From contig NZ_OAML01000002.1 in the NCBI RefSeq assembly GCF_900199435.1, positions 62,001 to 126,000 of the forward strand: 64,000 nt of DNA, written 5' to 3'. The notes beneath the pieces are model-generated. The model did no database searches, was not told where the DNA came from, and saw nothing but the letters and a program-made list of their open reading frames with translations. The position numbers and the translations under genes are program-made. Origin of the DNA: Pygmaiobacter massiliensis (GTDB lineage: Bacteria > Bacillota > Clostridia > Oscillospirales > Ruminococcaceae). Of the stretch, positions 53,753 through 63,964 are shown in pieces (the stretch's first letter is position 1; each line of letters opens with the position of its first letter).

Positions 53753-54325
53753 CTAATCGCGGAAGGTCAGATCGTTATCGCTCATAGAATCCACAATGGC
53801 AAGGCTCTGCAGGTCATAGCCTATCTCGCGCAGATGGTCGCCACCACCTTGAAAGCCCTTTTCAATCACAATACCAATGCCCGCAACAGTTGCGCCAGCC
53901 TGTTTTGCAATGTCCAAAAGTCCCATTTGTGCTTTGCCGGTAGCAAGAAAATCGTCGATAATCAAAATCCGGTCTTCTTTGCCGAGAAATTTCTTTTCCA
54001 GCACAACGGTGTAATCAGTGCCATGAGTGTAGCTGGTTACAACAGTTTGGTAAAGGTCACCGTCCAGGTTTTTGCTTTTTGCTTTTTTGGCAAATACTAC
54101 AGGTACGTTAAAATATTGTGCAGCAATGCAGGCAATGCCGATACCGCTAGCCTCGATGGTAATAATACGAGTAATCTTTTTCTCTTTAAAATGGCGATAG
54201 AACTCTTTGCCAATCTCGTTGAGCAGCGCGACGTCGATTTGGTGGTTAATGAAGCTGTCCACCTTCAGAATGTTACCGGGGCGCACTGTACCATCCTGTA
54301 AAATACGCTGCTTTAAAAGTTCCAT
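53753..54325 (-). CDS. xpt: Xanthine phosphoribosyltransferase
   Basis: This 190-residue salvage enzyme converts xanthine (and less well guanine or hypoxanthine) and PRPP to XMP. The Xpt-type sequence begins [29 protein letters not shown]. The PRPP motif [15 protein letters not shown] lies near residue 120, and [23 protein letters not shown] near 60. The ATG at 54325 follows GAGGAGAG. No purine riboswitch lies upstream, unlike Bacillus xpt; it uses the same base class as the riboswitch operon at 8470-17252. Confidence 0.95.
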   Translation of the reverse strand: MELLKQRILQDGTVRPGNILKVDSFINHQIDVALLNEIGKEFYRHFKEKKITRIITIEASGIGIACIAAQYFNVPVVFAKKAKSKNLDGDLYQTVVTSYTHGTDYTVVLEKKFLGKEDRILIIDDFLATGKAQMGLLDIAKQAGATVAGIGIVIEKGFQGGGDHLREIGYDLQSLAIVDSMSDNDLTFRD

Positions 54326-54462
54326 AAAATCTCTCCTCACGATTTGTAGATGTTGCTATTATAGCGAAGTTGGACGGTAAGAGCAACCCCATCACCAAAA
54401 GAATTCGACATACTTTGCATTAAGGTTGCAGTACAATCCCGAAAAAGGGGGGTGAAATCAAC

Positions 54463-54564
54463 GTGCTTTGCTTTTTGCTTCTTGTAGCGGGCTGGCTTTT
54501 CTGGCTTTGCAGACTCAGCAGCTATGCCGCAGAACGGGTAGAAGGGCGAAACCTTAAGCGCTGA
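54463..54564 (+). CDS. 33-residue single-helix membrane micropeptide
   Basis: A very short gene starts with GTG at 54463 after a strong GGGGGGTGA site seven to eight bases upstream. It encodes MLCFLLLVAGWLFWLCRLSS followed by a charged tail (YAAERVEGRNLKR). The first 17 residues form one hydrophobic helix, and the tail is basic, giving a predicted N-out/C-in orientation. A terminator lies 35 bases after the stop, which makes an independent transcript likely. I recognise no family. It occupies the space between xpt and a pseudouridine synthase, both on the other strand. Confidence 0.6.
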   Translation: MLCFLLLVAGWLFWLCRLSSYAAERVEGRNLKR

Positions 54565-54598
54565 TAAATGCATGGACGAAATTTCAGAACACAGAGGA

Positions 54599-54637
54599 AC
54601 CCCCTGCCGGTTTGACAGGGGGCCTTTCCTTTTTTTA
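54599..54637 (+). terminator. Terminator after the micropeptide gene
   Basis: CCCCCTG pairs with CAGGGGG; CCTTTCCTTTTTTT follows on the plus strand. Confidence 0.75.
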
Positions 54638-55585
54638 TTAAAGCTGTTTGAATTTTACCGGCAGAGAGGGAGAAGGCAGCTCAATGGTTTGTCCATTCAG
54701 GTAAGCCAGTGTGCTCTCTCTTGGGATTCCCTCAAAGCTTAGCCGGTACGCGCATAAAGCCTGGTCTGTAAAAGCAGGATAAAGGGCGTTAAAGTTTACA
54801 TCACCATATTTTTTATCGCCCAGCAGCGGGCAGCCGAGAAAAGCAAGATGCGCCCGAATTTGGTGGGTGCGCCCGGTGTAGAGCGTAACGCGGCAAAGCG
54901 AACAGCCAGCGCGTTCTTCCAACACCTCTACGCCAGTGATAATTTCTTTGCGCTTTTCTGCGGGTTTGCGATAAATGAAAACCTTTTTCTTTCCTTCGTC
55001 ATGCTGCCAGTACGCAGTCAGCCGACCCTCTGTGGGGCGGCCTTTTACGATGCAGAGATATTGTTTGTGTAGCCAGCTTTCCCGTATAATTGCGGTTGCA
55101 TCGCGCAAGGCCGGGTAAGTTTTGGCTGCAAGCACCAGCCCTTCGGTACCACGGTCCAGTCGGTTGCAAATCGCCGGGCGAAAGGGGCTGCCCCCAGCGG
55201 GGATATATTCGCCGGTTTCTTTTAAATGGTCTACAAAAAGATCCACAAGGTTGGTATCACCTGTACGGTCAGAATGGCAAAGCATATGCACCGGTTTGTA
55301 CAGCACGGCAATGGCAGCGTCTTCGTATACGATTTGCAGTTTGCCGGGTTTCTTTTTTAAAGGCGCGGCAGAAGGTGCGGCAAAGAACTCATCATTCAGG
55401 TAAAGCTGCACCAGGTCTCCGGTGGCAAGCCGGTAATCTGGGTCTTGCTTTTTTCCATTTACTTTAATGCGTTTATTGCGAAAACTCTTGTAAAGTACAG
55501 AACGCGGCAGTTCTGCCGTTACTTTCTCTACGAAGCGCGAAAGGCGGACGCCTTCCTCATTTGCGCTGGCGGTAAATTCTTTCAC
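54638..55585 (-). CDS. RluA-family pseudouridine synthase, second
   Basis: This 315-residue pseudouridine synthase has an N-terminal S4 domain (LSRFVEKVTAELPRSVLYKSFRNKRIKVNGKK, residues 15-46) and the RluA catalytic core. The active-site motif reads NRLDRGTEGLVLAAKT near residue 142; the usual His before RLD is Asn, but the catalytic Asp is kept. GRTHQIRAHLAFLGCPLLGD lies near 245. It resembles the RluC/YhcT group. The ATG has no strong ribosome site. It is divergent from radC. Confidence 0.92.
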   Translation of the reverse strand: MKEFTASANEEGVRLSRFVEKVTAELPRSVLYKSFRNKRIKVNGKKQDPDYRLATGDLVQLYLNDEFFAAPSAAPLKKKPGKLQIVYEDAAIAVLYKPVHMLCHSDRTGDTNLVDLFVDHLKETGEYIPAGGSPFRPAICNRLDRGTEGLVLAAKTYPALRDATAIIRESWLHKQYLCIVKGRPTEGRLTAYWQHDEGKKKVFIYRKPAEKRKEIITGVEVLEERAGCSLCRVTLYTGRTHQIRAHLAFLGCPLLGDKKYGDVNFNALYPAFTDQALCAYRLSFEGIPRESTLAYLNGQTIELPSPSLPVKFKQL

Positions 55586-55745
55586 TTAAAACATCCTTTT
55601 GGGGTATCAGCCCACAGAAATTAAATTGCTCTTGCCGCCTGACCTGTGCTATAATAAAAACGTTGCTTTTTCAGTAAAAAACGATGTTCAGGCAATACAA
55701 AAATCAATAAAAGTAAGTATAAACAAAAAACAGGGGGGTGTCAAT

Positions 55746-56438
55746 TTGGGGATTCACGATGGGCACCGTCAGCGCTTGCAAAAGCGGTTTTTGCAACAGG
55801 GCATTGAAGGATTTGAACCAATAAATGTGCTGGAACTACTTTTGTTTTTTACCCATAAACGCTGCGACACCAACGAAATGGCACACCGCCTGCTAGAACG
55901 ATTTGGCAGCTTTGCGGGGGTATTGGATGCCCCTTATAACGCCTTAATAGAGGTTGAGGGAATTGGCCCGACTTCGGCGACACTCATTAAGCTGGTGCAG
56001 GCAGTGGCTGCCTTTTACCAGGCCGACCGCACTGCAAACTGCACCGTGATTACCAGAACCTCCGACGCCGGCGAGTTTTTCGTAGGCAGGCTTTTTGGTA
56101 AGCCTAACGAAGAAGTGCATGTTTTATTGCTGGACGATAAAAACAAGGTACTGCGTGCCACGAAACTTTTTGAAGGCACCGTAAATATGGCGCCGATTAG
56201 CATCAAAAAGGTTGTCACAGAAGTAGTCGCTACCAATGCCACAGGGGTTATCTTAGCTCATAATCACCCGGGTGGCCTTGCGCTGCCCTCACGGAATGAT
56301 AAGCAGGCAACCGCCCAGCTGATGCAGGCATTGCAGCTTTTAAATGTGCGTCTGGTAGATCATATTATTGTTGCGGAAGACAGTTATATTTCTCTTGCAG
56401 ATACGGGACTGCTCGCACAGCTTGCGTATACCAGATGA
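55746..56438 (+). CDS. radC: RadC family protein (JAB/MPN domain)
   Basis: This 230-residue protein has an N-terminal helix-hairpin-helix region (IEVEGIGPTSATLIKLVQA, residues 60-80) and a C-terminal JAB/MPN metalloprotease-like domain with AHNHPGGLALPSRND at about 171-185, which holds the zinc ligands. It was long called a DNA repair protein; its true role is not settled. The TTG at 55746 follows GGGGGGTGT; the open frame upstream has no better site. It is a single gene with a terminator downstream. Confidence 0.93.
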   Translation: MGIHDGHRQRLQKRFLQQGIEGFEPINVLELLLFFTHKRCDTNEMAHRLLERFGSFAGVLDAPYNALIEVEGIGPTSATLIKLVQAVAAFYQADRTANCTVITRTSDAGEFFVGRLFGKPNEEVHVLLLDDKNKVLRATKLFEGTVNMAPISIKKVVTEVVATNATGVILAHNHPGGLALPSRNDKQATAQLMQALQLLNVRLVDHIIVAEDSYISLADTGLLAQLAYTR

Positions 56439-56478
56439 CAGGACGCGGCAACGCGCCAACAGAAATATTTTGATAAAA

Positions 56479-56528
56479 CGAAAGCACAGAGTTTCCCCAT
56501 GCAAACAGCTGGGCGCTCTGTGCTTTTA
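56479..56528. terminator. Bidirectional terminator
   Basis: AAAGCACAGAG pairs with CTCTGTGCTTT across a long loop; it lies between the convergent radC and helical-repeat genes. Confidence 0.8.
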
Positions 56529-56972
56529 TTATTGGCCTAAAGCATCTAATGCCTCCCTAACGTCTTTTGCAAGCAAAGGCTGCATGCTGGGGGGATAACT
56601 GCTTATGGTGATATCCGCAAGCGCGGTGATGATATCGCTCTTCCACAGTGGCTTTGCTGCGGCAAGGGCCGGCAAAGCCTTAAGGCACTGCCGCGCGGCT
56701 GTGGGCTTTACATCGCCGAGGCAGGCCAGGCACCGCGCTTGTACCGCTTCTATTTTGTTTGCACTGTCCCATTTTGCACTGGCTGCAATCAAGCGAAATC
56801 CACGCGTGCGCAGGTAAGAGTTTTCGCTCCACAGCATCGCAGTAAAAACGTCTAAAAAATTGTAAATCTGCGCAGATTTACGGCTTTCTTCTTCCAGTGT
56901 TTGTAAGCAGAAAAACGCATAGTTATGGTCTGCTGCGCTTAAACCGGCTATCAGCTCCGGCAGCTCTTTCAT
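56529..56972 (-). CDS. HEAT-like helical repeat protein
   Basis: This 147-residue all-helical protein has no catalytic motif that I can see. The pattern of paired helices (SAQIYNFLDVFTAMLWSENSYLRTRGFRLIAA, then ARCLACLGDVKPTAARQCLKALPALAAAKP) fits three or four HEAT-like repeats, so a protein- or nucleic-acid-binding scaffold is likely. The family is not recognised. The ATG at 56972 follows GGAGGTGTG. It is divergent from uvrB. Confidence 0.7.
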   Translation of the reverse strand: MKELPELIAGLSAADHNYAFFCLQTLEEESRKSAQIYNFLDVFTAMLWSENSYLRTRGFRLIAASAKWDSANKIEAVQARCLACLGDVKPTAARQCLKALPALAAAKPLWKSDIITALADITISSYPPSMQPLLAKDVREALDALGQ

Positions 56973-57089
56973 TTGCACACCTCCAGCAAATTTCATCTGT
57001 CTTTTTTGCCATTGTAGCAGCAGAAACTGGTTTCATCAACTGTATCGTGCAGGCAACCGTGAATTTTACAAATTTACAAGGGTGTTCTA

Positions 57090-57118
57090 TTGATATTAAA
57101 AATGTTTAATGAGATAAT
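57090..57118 (+). promoter_or_regulatory. Possible uvrBA promoter
   Basis: TTGATA, 17 bases, GATAAT, about 105 bases before the uvrB ATG. The -10 is not ideal. Confidence 0.45.
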
Positions 57119-57222
57119 ATAACATATGTGTTTTTTGATAAGAATAGAGTGAATTTTGCCCGAAAAGGCAGAACATGCCCAGGCAACAGGTGCCTCGGTA
57201 TGCAGTAAGGAGGCGAAACAGT

Positions 57223-59181
57223 ATGGACCATTTTGAACTGGTCTCAGAATATAAGCCGACGGGTGACCAGCCCCAAGCGATTGCAAAGCTGACAGAAGGA
57301 TTAAAAAACGGATACCACGCACAAACGATGCTGGGCGTTACCGGCAGTGGTAAAACGTTTACCATGGCCAATATTATTGCAAATGCCAACCGGCCGGCGC
57401 TGGTGTTGGCACATAATAAAACGCTGGCAGCTCAGTTGTGCACCGAGTTTCGGGAATTTTTTCCGAACAACGCGGTAGAGTATTTCGTTTCGTATTACGA
57501 TTACTATCAGCCGGAAGCCTACATTCCTTCTACCGACACCTACATTGAAAAAGATAGCGCAATTAATGAGGAAATCGACCGCCTGCGCCACTCTGCCACC
57601 GCGGCACTGTCTGAGCGACGTGACGTTATCATCGTTGCCAGCGTATCCTGCATTTACTCGCTCGGTAGCCCTATTGATTACCGCAGCATGGTTATCAGTC
57701 TACGCCAGGGGATGATGATGAAACGCGATGAGCTGATGCGGCGGCTGGTAGATTTGCAGTATGAGCGCAACGACATCAATTTCACCCGCAACAAATTCCG
57801 CGTACACGGCGACATCGTAGAGATTAACCTTGCCTATTACAATGATGTTGCCATCCGGGTTGAGTTTTTTGGTGACGAGATTGACCGTATCAGTGAGGTA
57901 AATGCACTGACCGGAGATCGCAAAAACACCATTAAGCATGTAGCCATTTTCCCGGCAAGCCATTATATCGTCCCACGCGAAAAAATGGCTTCGGCGATCG
58001 GTCAAATTCGGGAAGAAATGGATGAGCAGGTGAAAGCCTTTACAGCTGAGGGCAAGCTGATTGAAGCGCAGCGCATTGCCCAGCGCACCAACTACGATAT
58101 GGAAATGCTGCAGGAAGTAGGTGTCTGCAAAGGTATCGAAAACTATTCCTGCACCCTTTCCGGGCGTGAGCCGGGCAGCATTCCGTGTACGCTGCTGGAC
58201 TATTTCCCAGATGATTTCATCTTATTTGTGGACGAAAGTCACGTTATGCTGCCCCAGTTGCGGGCGATGTACGGCGGCGACCGGGCACGCAAGCAGAACC
58301 TTGTGAACTTTGGTTTCCGGCTGCCTTCTGCTTTTGATAACCGCCCGCTGACCTTTGATGAGTTTGAGGGCAAAATAGGGCAGGCAATCTATGTTAGCGC
58401 AACCCCGGGCGAATACGAGCGTACTCACTCCGCGCAGATTGCAGAGCAAGTAATTCGTCCCACCGGGCTTCTGGATCCGGAAGTTATCGTTAAACCCGTC
58501 GAGGGGCAAATTGAAGATCTGCTTTCGGAAATCAACCAGCGCATTGACCGCAAAGAGCGGGTGCTGGTAACCACCCTAACCAAAAAAATGGCAGAAGATC
58601 TTACCGAGTATCTTTCTGACCACGGGGTAAGAGTAAAATACTTGCACCACGAGGTAGATAACTTTGAGCGTCAAGAGCTGATTCGGGACCTGCGCAGTGG
58701 TGCCATCGATGTTTTGGTGGGCATTAACCTGCTGCGTGAAGGGCTTGATTTACCAGAAGTCACGCTGGTTGCAATTTTGGATGCCGACAAAGAAGGCTTT
58801 TTGCGCAGCGAAACCAGCTTGATACAAACCATCGGCCGTGCCGCGCGCAACGCCGAAGGCAAGGTAATCATGTATGCCGATACGGTTACCCCAAGCATGG
58901 AGCGTGCGCTGCTGGAAACCGACCGGCGCCGCGGCATTCAGCAGTCATACAACGAGGCACATGGCATCGTGCCTAAAACAATCCACAAAGAGATTCGCGG
59001 CATGATTAACATTTCTACCGAAGAAGACGGCAGTGAGAAAAAGGCAAAGCGCATGAGCAGGGCAGAGAGAGAACAGCTGATTACGCGCCTGACCAGAGAA
59101 ATGAAAGAAGCCGCTAAAATACTTGATTTTGAGCACGCAGCTTACTTGCGTGACCGTATTGAAAAACTCAGAAAGGGCTAA
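57223..59181 (+). CDS. uvrB: Excinuclease ABC subunit B
   Basis: This 652-residue helicase-like subunit of nucleotide excision repair verifies damage and recruits UvrC. The Walker A motif [13 protein letters not shown] lies near residue 38. The beta-hairpin region [21 protein letters not shown] lies near 93. Helicase motif VDESHV is near 337, and [13 protein letters not shown] near 508. The C-terminal UvrC-binding domain ([17 protein letters not shown]) is intact. The ATG at 57223 follows AAGGAGG. It is followed four bases later by uvrA. Confidence 0.98.
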   Translation: MDHFELVSEYKPTGDQPQAIAKLTEGLKNGYHAQTMLGVTGSGKTFTMANIIANANRPALVLAHNKTLAAQLCTEFREFFPNNAVEYFVSYYDYYQPEAYIPSTDTYIEKDSAINEEIDRLRHSATAALSERRDVIIVASVSCIYSLGSPIDYRSMVISLRQGMMMKRDELMRRLVDLQYERNDINFTRNKFRVHGDIVEINLAYYNDVAIRVEFFGDEIDRISEVNALTGDRKNTIKHVAIFPASHYIVPREKMASAIGQIREEMDEQVKAFTAEGKLIEAQRIAQRTNYDMEMLQEVGVCKGIENYSCTLSGREPGSIPCTLLDYFPDDFILFVDESHVMLPQLRAMYGGDRARKQNLVNFGFRLPSAFDNRPLTFDEFEGKIGQAIYVSATPGEYERTHSAQIAEQVIRPTGLLDPEVIVKPVEGQIEDLLSEINQRIDRKERVLVTTLTKKMAEDLTEYLSDHGVRVKYLHHEVDNFERQELIRDLRSGAIDVLVGINLLREGLDLPEVTLVAILDADKEGFLRSETSLIQTIGRAARNAEGKVIMYADTVTPSMERALLETDRRRGIQQSYNEAHGIVPKTIHKEIRGMINISTEEDGSEKKAKRMSRAEREQLITRLTREMKEAAKILDFEHAAYLRDRIEKLRKG

Positions 59182-59185
59182 TATT

Positions 59186-62011
59186 TTGAGCAGAGATAAA
59201 ATCGTCATCAAAGGTGCCAGAGAGCACAATTTAAAAAATATCGACGTAACCCTGCCGCGTGACCAACTGATTGTAATGACTGGTCTTTCGGGCAGCGGTA
59301 AATCCAGCCTTGCGTTCGATACGATTTACGCCGATGGACAGCGCCGCTATGTAGAGAGTCTTTCCAGCTATGCGCGTCAGTTTTTGGGCCAGATGGACAA
59401 GCCCGATGTAGATTCCATCGAAGGACTTTCTCCGGCTATTTCCATAGACCAAAAGACTACTTCGCGCAACCCGCGTTCCACCGTTGGCACCGTAACCGAG
59501 ATTTATGACTACCTGCGTTTGCTTTATGCACGCATCGGCGTGCCGCACTGTCCGGTTTGCGGCAGGGTGATTGAGCAGCAGACTGTCGACCAGATGGTGG
59601 ATGCTATTCTCAAACTGCCGGAGGGAACTCGTTTTCAGGTGCTCGCGCCGGTGGTGCGGGGCCGAAAAGGTACCCACGTAAAAGAGTTTGAAGCAGCGGC
59701 CCGCAGTGGTTTTGCCCGCGTAAGGGTGGATGGCAACCTCTATGACCTTGAAGAAGAAATCAAGCTGGAAAAGAACATCAAACACACCATTGAAATCGTA
59801 GTCGACCGCCTTGTCATTAATGATGAGGTGCGCAGCCGTCTTGCGGATTCCATTGAGACTGCAACCGGCCTTTCCGGTGGGCTTATCGTCATCGATGTCA
59901 TCGGCGGGGAAGAGATGCACTTTTCTCAAAACTATGCCTGCCCGGAACATGGTGTTTCGGTGGATGAGCTAGCGCCCCGCATGTTCAGCTTTAATAACCC
60001 GTTCGGTGCCTGCGAAAAATGTACCGGCCTCGGTACCTTTATGCGGGTAGACCCGGAGTTACTGCTGCCGAACAAAAAACTTTCCATCAAACAGGGTGGC
60101 ATTAAGGCAAGTGGCTGGTATTATTCGCCGGGCTCCATCAGCGAAATGTATTACAAGGCGCTTGCGAAGCGGTATAACTTTACACTCGACACGCCCATTA
60201 AAGAGATTTCCGCAGAGGGCCTTCAAGCCCTGCTCTACGGTACTGGCAGCGAAAAGCTGGAACTCTACCGGGAAACGGAACGAGGCGAAGGCCGATATTA
60301 TGCCAGCTTTGAGGGCTTGGTGGGCAACCTAGAGCGCCGTTTTCGCGAAACCACCAGCGACTGGATGAAAGAAGAGATTGCAGGCTTTATGAACGGCGTA
60401 GCCTGCCCGGATTGTAACGGTGACCGTTTGAAGCAAACGAGCCTTGCCGTGACAGTCGGTGGCATCAATATTACACAGTTCACACAAAAATCTGTGCGTG
60501 ATGAGCTGCTTTTCCTGGATACGCTGGAGCTGACCGAGCGCGAGCATATGATTGCTGATCGCATTTTAAAAGAAATTCGTGAGCGCCTCGGCTTTTTACA
60601 GAGCGTAGGACTTGAGTATCTCACACTGTTTCGTAACGCGCAGACCCTTTCGGGCGGTGAAAGCCAACGTATTCGGCTTGCAACCCAAATCGGTTCTTAC
60701 CTTGTGGGGGTGCTTTATATTCTCGACGAGCCTTCCATTGGATTGCACCAGCGTGATAACAGCAAGCTGATTGCTACCATGCAACGGCTTCGTGACCTCG
60801 GCAATACCCTTATTGTGGTAGAGCATGATGAGGACACGATGCGCGCGGCGGATTATATTGTTGATATTGGCCCGGGTGCGGGCGTCCACGGCGGCGAGTT
60901 GGTGGCAGCCGGTACCGTGGCAGACATTATGGCAGAGCCACGCTCTATCACCGGGCAATATCTTTCGGGCAAAAAGCAAATCGCAGTACCGAAAGAGCGT
61001 CGCAAGGGAACAGGGCAGGCAATTCGCATTATTGACGCGACCCAGAACAACCTCAAAAATGTTACTGCGGAGTTCCCGCTCGGTGTCATGACCTGCGTGA
61101 CCGGCGTTTCGGGCAGCGGAAAATCCAGCTTGATTAACGATATCCTGTACAAAAAGCTTGCCAGTGAATTGAACGGTGCCAAGCTGCGCCCCGGCAAATT
61201 TGCAGATATTGAAGGGCTGGAATATGTCGATAAGGTGATTGGTATTGATCAGTCACCCATCGGGCGCACACCGCGCTCGAACCCTGCCACCTACACCGGT
61301 GTATTCACAGATATTCGCACTCTGTTCTCGCAAACACAGGATGCCAAAATGCGCGGCTACGGTCCGGGACGCTTTTCCTTTAACGTGAAGGGCGGCCGCT
61401 GCGAAGCTTGTGAGGGCGACGGCATTATTAAAATCGAAATGCACTTTTTGCCGGATATTTATGTGCCTTGCGAGGTTTGCAAAGGGAAACGTTACAACCG
61501 CGAAACGCTCGAAGTCAAATACAAGGACAAGAGCATTTATGATGTGCTGGATATGACAGTGGAAGAAGCGATGGGCTTTTTTGAGAATATTCCGCGCATT
61601 TATCGCAAAATCAAAACTTTGTCGGATGTAGGCCTTGGCTATATCAAGCTGGGGCAGAGTGCAACTACTCTTTCGGGCGGTGAAGCACAGCGCGTTAAAC
61701 TGGCACTGGAGCTGGCAAAACGCGAAACAGGGCAGACAGTATATATTCTAGACGAGCCGACCACCGGTCTGCATGTTGCAGACGTGCATAAACTCATCAC
61801 AGTGCTGCAAAAACTGGTCGATGCAGGCAATACGATTATTGTGATTGAGCACAATCTGGACATTATCAAGGTAAGCGACCACATCATCGACCTTGGCCCG
61901 GAGGGCGGCGATGCGGGCGGTGAGATTATTGCAGTAGGCACCCCCGAAGAAGTAGCCGCCTGCGAGCGAAGCTATACCGGCCAATATTTGAAGCCTTTGC
62001 TCGCCAAATAA
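59186..62011 (+). CDS. uvrA: Excinuclease ABC subunit A
   Basis: This 941-residue damage-recognition ATPase has two ABC domains: [14 protein letters not shown] near residue 32 with [14 protein letters not shown] near 487, and [13 protein letters not shown] near 640 with [15 protein letters not shown] near 830. Zinc modules are visible as CPVCGR near 127, CPDCNGDR near 408, and CEACEGDG with CEVCKGKR near 740. The TTG at 59186 follows AGAAAGGG; the frame extends back into uvrB. uvrB-uvrA order and the four-base gap show one operon. Confidence 0.98.
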   Translation: MSRDKIVIKGAREHNLKNIDVTLPRDQLIVMTGLSGSGKSSLAFDTIYADGQRRYVESLSSYARQFLGQMDKPDVDSIEGLSPAISIDQKTTSRNPRSTVGTVTEIYDYLRLLYARIGVPHCPVCGRVIEQQTVDQMVDAILKLPEGTRFQVLAPVVRGRKGTHVKEFEAAARSGFARVRVDGNLYDLEEEIKLEKNIKHTIEIVVDRLVINDEVRSRLADSIETATGLSGGLIVIDVIGGEEMHFSQNYACPEHGVSVDELAPRMFSFNNPFGACEKCTGLGTFMRVDPELLLPNKKLSIKQGGIKASGWYYSPGSISEMYYKALAKRYNFTLDTPIKEISAEGLQALLYGTGSEKLELYRETERGEGRYYASFEGLVGNLERRFRETTSDWMKEEIAGFMNGVACPDCNGDRLKQTSLAVTVGGINITQFTQKSVRDELLFLDTLELTEREHMIADRILKEIRERLGFLQSVGLEYLTLFRNAQTLSGGESQRIRLATQIGSYLVGVLYILDEPSIGLHQRDNSKLIATMQRLRDLGNTLIVVEHDEDTMRAADYIVDIGPGAGVHGGELVAAGTVADIMAEPRSITGQYLSGKKQIAVPKERRKGTGQAIRIIDATQNNLKNVTAEFPLGVMTCVTGVSGSGKSSLINDILYKKLASELNGAKLRPGKFADIEGLEYVDKVIGIDQSPIGRTPRSNPATYTGVFTDIRTLFSQTQDAKMRGYGPGRFSFNVKGGRCEACEGDGIIKIEMHFLPDIYVPCEVCKGKRYNRETLEVKYKDKSIYDVLDMTVEEAMGFFENIPRIYRKIKTLSDVGLGYIKLGQSATTLSGGEAQRVKLALELAKRETGQTVYILDEPTTGLHVADVHKLITVLQKLVDAGNTIIVIEHNLDIIKVSDHIIDLGPEGGDAGGEIIAVGTPEEVAACERSYTGQYLKPLLAK

Positions 62012-62021
62012 CGACTAAGAC

Positions 62022-62050
62022 TTGTGAAAAGCCTCCAAAAGTAGTATAAT
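62022..62050 (+). promoter_or_regulatory. Possible miaB promoter
   Basis: TTGTGA, 17 bases, TATAAT, giving a transcription start near 62057, only about 15 bases before the start codon. A CCTCCAA sequence inside the spacer is complementary to the miaB ribosome site (see findings). Confidence 0.55.
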
Positions 62051-62071
62051 TAGCTAATTGGAGGTGAAGCT

Positions 62072-63466
62072 TTGGATTACCAGAACTTCGTGGAGCAGGA
62101 TCGCGTGATTGACGCGATTGCTAACTATTATGAAACCCCGCCCCTTGCTTATATGCACTCCTTTGGCTGTCAGCAAAACGTAAATGACGGTGAAAAGATC
62201 AAAGGCGTGCTGGTGCAGCTCGGGTATGGGCTGACAGACCGTGCCGAAGGCGCGGACCTTGTCATCTTTAACACCTGCGCAGTGCGAGAGCATGCAGAAC
62301 AGCGTGTTTTCGGCAACATCGGCGCGCTGAAAAATCTAAAGGTCGCAAACCCGAAAATGATGATTGCTGTTTGTGGCTGCATGGTGCAGCAAAAAACAGT
62401 AGTCGATAAAATCAAACAGAGTTATCCGTATGTAGATATCGTGTTTGGTGTAAATGGCATCGATCAGCTGCCTCATATGATCGGAGAGCGTATCCGAACC
62501 CGTAAAAAAGTGATTATGGAGCCGGCGGAGCGGACTGAGCTGGTAGAAAACCTGCCAATCCATCGCGACTCTTCCTTTAAAGCGTGGCTGCCCATTATGT
62601 ATGGCTGCGATAATTTCTGCTCGTACTGCATTGTTCCGTTTGTTCGTGGCAGAGAGCGCAGCCGTTCGGCAGAGAACATTCTGGCAGAGTTTCGTGCGCT
62701 GATTCAGAGTGGATATAAAGAGATTACGCTGCTGGGGCAGAACGTGAACAGCTATGGCAAGGGCCTGGATCACCCGATGGATTTTGCAGATCTTCTCGCA
62801 ATGCTTGCAGAAGAGCCCGGTGACTTCCGCCTGCGGTTTATGACCAGCCACCCCAAAGATGCAAGCCGGAAGCTGATTGACACAATCGCCACGCACGATA
62901 AGATTTGCAACAATCTCCACCTACCGGTACAGAGCGGCTCGGATTCCATCCTTGCTCAGATGAACCGCAAATACAATGTTACAGAATACCTTTCTCTGAT
63001 TCGCTACGCAAAAGAAAGGATTCCTGAGATGACTTTCTCCAGCGATATCATCGTCGGTTTCCCGGGCGAGACAGAAGAGGATTTTGAAAAAACACTGGAA
63101 CTGGTGCGTGAAGTAGGCTACGTGCAGTTGTTTACTTTTATCTATTCCAAACGTACTGGCACAAAAGCCGCAATGATGCCCGACAGCACCCCTTATAGCG
63201 CCAAAACGGCGCGTATTAGCAAACTGCTGAATCTGCATGAGGAATTTGCCGTTAATTTTGCAGAAAAAATGGTCGGCCGCAAGGTGCGCGTACTGGTAGA
63301 CGGTTTGGGCAAAATAGAGGGCACTTGGAGCGGACGCCTTGAAAATAATCTGGTGGCAGAGTTTTCTGCACCGGAAAACCACACCGGCAAATTTGTGTGG
63401 GTGAATATTACAGGGCATCGGGGCATTCTGCTTACCGGTTCTATTGCCGAAGAGCAGGGCGAATAA
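62072..63466 (+). CDS. miaB: tRNA-2-methylthio-N6-isopentenyladenosine synthase MiaB
   Basis: This 464-residue radical SAM methylthiotransferase modifies A37 of tRNAs reading UNN codons. The N-terminal UPF0004 domain carries the auxiliary cluster cysteines in SFGCQQNVNDGEKI near residue 30, FNTCAVREHAEQ near 68 and CGCMVQQK near 104. The radical SAM motif CDNFCSYC lies near 178, and a C-terminal TRAM domain (RKVRVLVDGLGKIEGTWSGR) follows. The TTG at 62072 follows TTGGAGGTGA. The YlbF-like gene comes next, as in other Firmicutes. Confidence 0.97.
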   Translation: MDYQNFVEQDRVIDAIANYYETPPLAYMHSFGCQQNVNDGEKIKGVLVQLGYGLTDRAEGADLVIFNTCAVREHAEQRVFGNIGALKNLKVANPKMMIAVCGCMVQQKTVVDKIKQSYPYVDIVFGVNGIDQLPHMIGERIRTRKKVIMEPAERTELVENLPIHRDSSFKAWLPIMYGCDNFCSYCIVPFVRGRERSRSAENILAEFRALIQSGYKEITLLGQNVNSYGKGLDHPMDFADLLAMLAEEPGDFRLRFMTSHPKDASRKLIDTIATHDKICNNLHLPVQSGSDSILAQMNRKYNVTEYLSLIRYAKERIPEMTFSSDIIVGFPGETEEDFEKTLELVREVGYVQLFTFIYSKRTGTKAAMMPDSTPYSAKTARISKLLNLHEEFAVNFAEKMVGRKVRVLVDGLGKIEGTWSGRLENNLVAEFSAPENHTGKFVWVNITGHRGILLTGSIAEEQGE

Positions 63467-63536
63467 ACAAAAAGATGTATGGCCTGCCGGCAGGCAGCCA
63501 ATCCTAAATACAATATAATCAAAGGAGCTATTATAA

Positions 63537-63947
63537 ATGGACGTTATTGAATTGACTAAACAGCTGGGCCTGGAGCTTCAGAAAAGTGAAGCCTTTAAAG
63601 TGCTGGACAACGCACGCAAGCTGAACGATGCTGACCAGGAGCTGCAGCAGCAGATTGCTGACTTCAATCTTGCTCGCATGGACCTGAACAACGAGATTGC
63701 AAAAGGCGACGACAAAAATACCGATCGCGTCAACGACATCAACGAGAAAATCCATGCACTGTACATGGAAATCATGAATAACGAGAGCATGGTCGCTTAC
63801 AACCAGGCGAAAAACCAGATGGATACGCTGATGCAGTACATTACCGATATCCTGACCGCTGCCGTAAACGGCGAAGATCCGACCGCTGTGCAGCAGTCCT
63901 CTGGCGGCTGCAGTGGCAGCTGCGGCAGCTGTGGTGGCTGTCACTAA
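63537..63947 (+). CDS. YlbF/YmcA family protein with cysteine-rich tail
   Basis: This 136-residue helical protein belongs to the YlbF/YmcA (RicF/RicA) family; in Bacillus these proteins join RicT in a complex that affects mRNA processing. The body is an antiparallel coiled coil (EAFKVLDNARKLNDADQELQQQIADF near residue 18). The last 14 residues contain four cysteines, C125, C129, C132 and C135, followed by His, set in Gly and Ser. The Bacillus proteins carry C-terminal cysteines that bind an iron-sulfur cluster, so this tail may do the same. AAAGGAG precedes the ATG. The miaB-ylbF order often continues into mutS. Confidence 0.88.
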   Translation: MDVIELTKQLGLELQKSEAFKVLDNARKLNDADQELQQQIADFNLARMDLNNEIAKGDDKNTDRVNDINEKIHALYMEIMNNESMVAYNQAKNQMDTLMQYITDILTAAVNGEDPTAVQQSSGGCSGSCGSCGGCH

Positions 63948-63964
63948 TAGAACAGCTTTCAACC

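Noticed and set aside
54326-54462. Purine riboswitch upstream of xpt
   Set aside because: The conserved GTTTCTACC and GACTA(C/T)G segments are absent from the xpt upstream region on the minus strand.
57119-57132. LexA-like site (AACATATGTG) near the uvrB promoter
   Set aside because: It only partly fits the GAAC-N4-GTTC pattern of Gram-positive SOS boxes; the outer bases differ, so SOS control of uvrBA is not supported from sequence alone.
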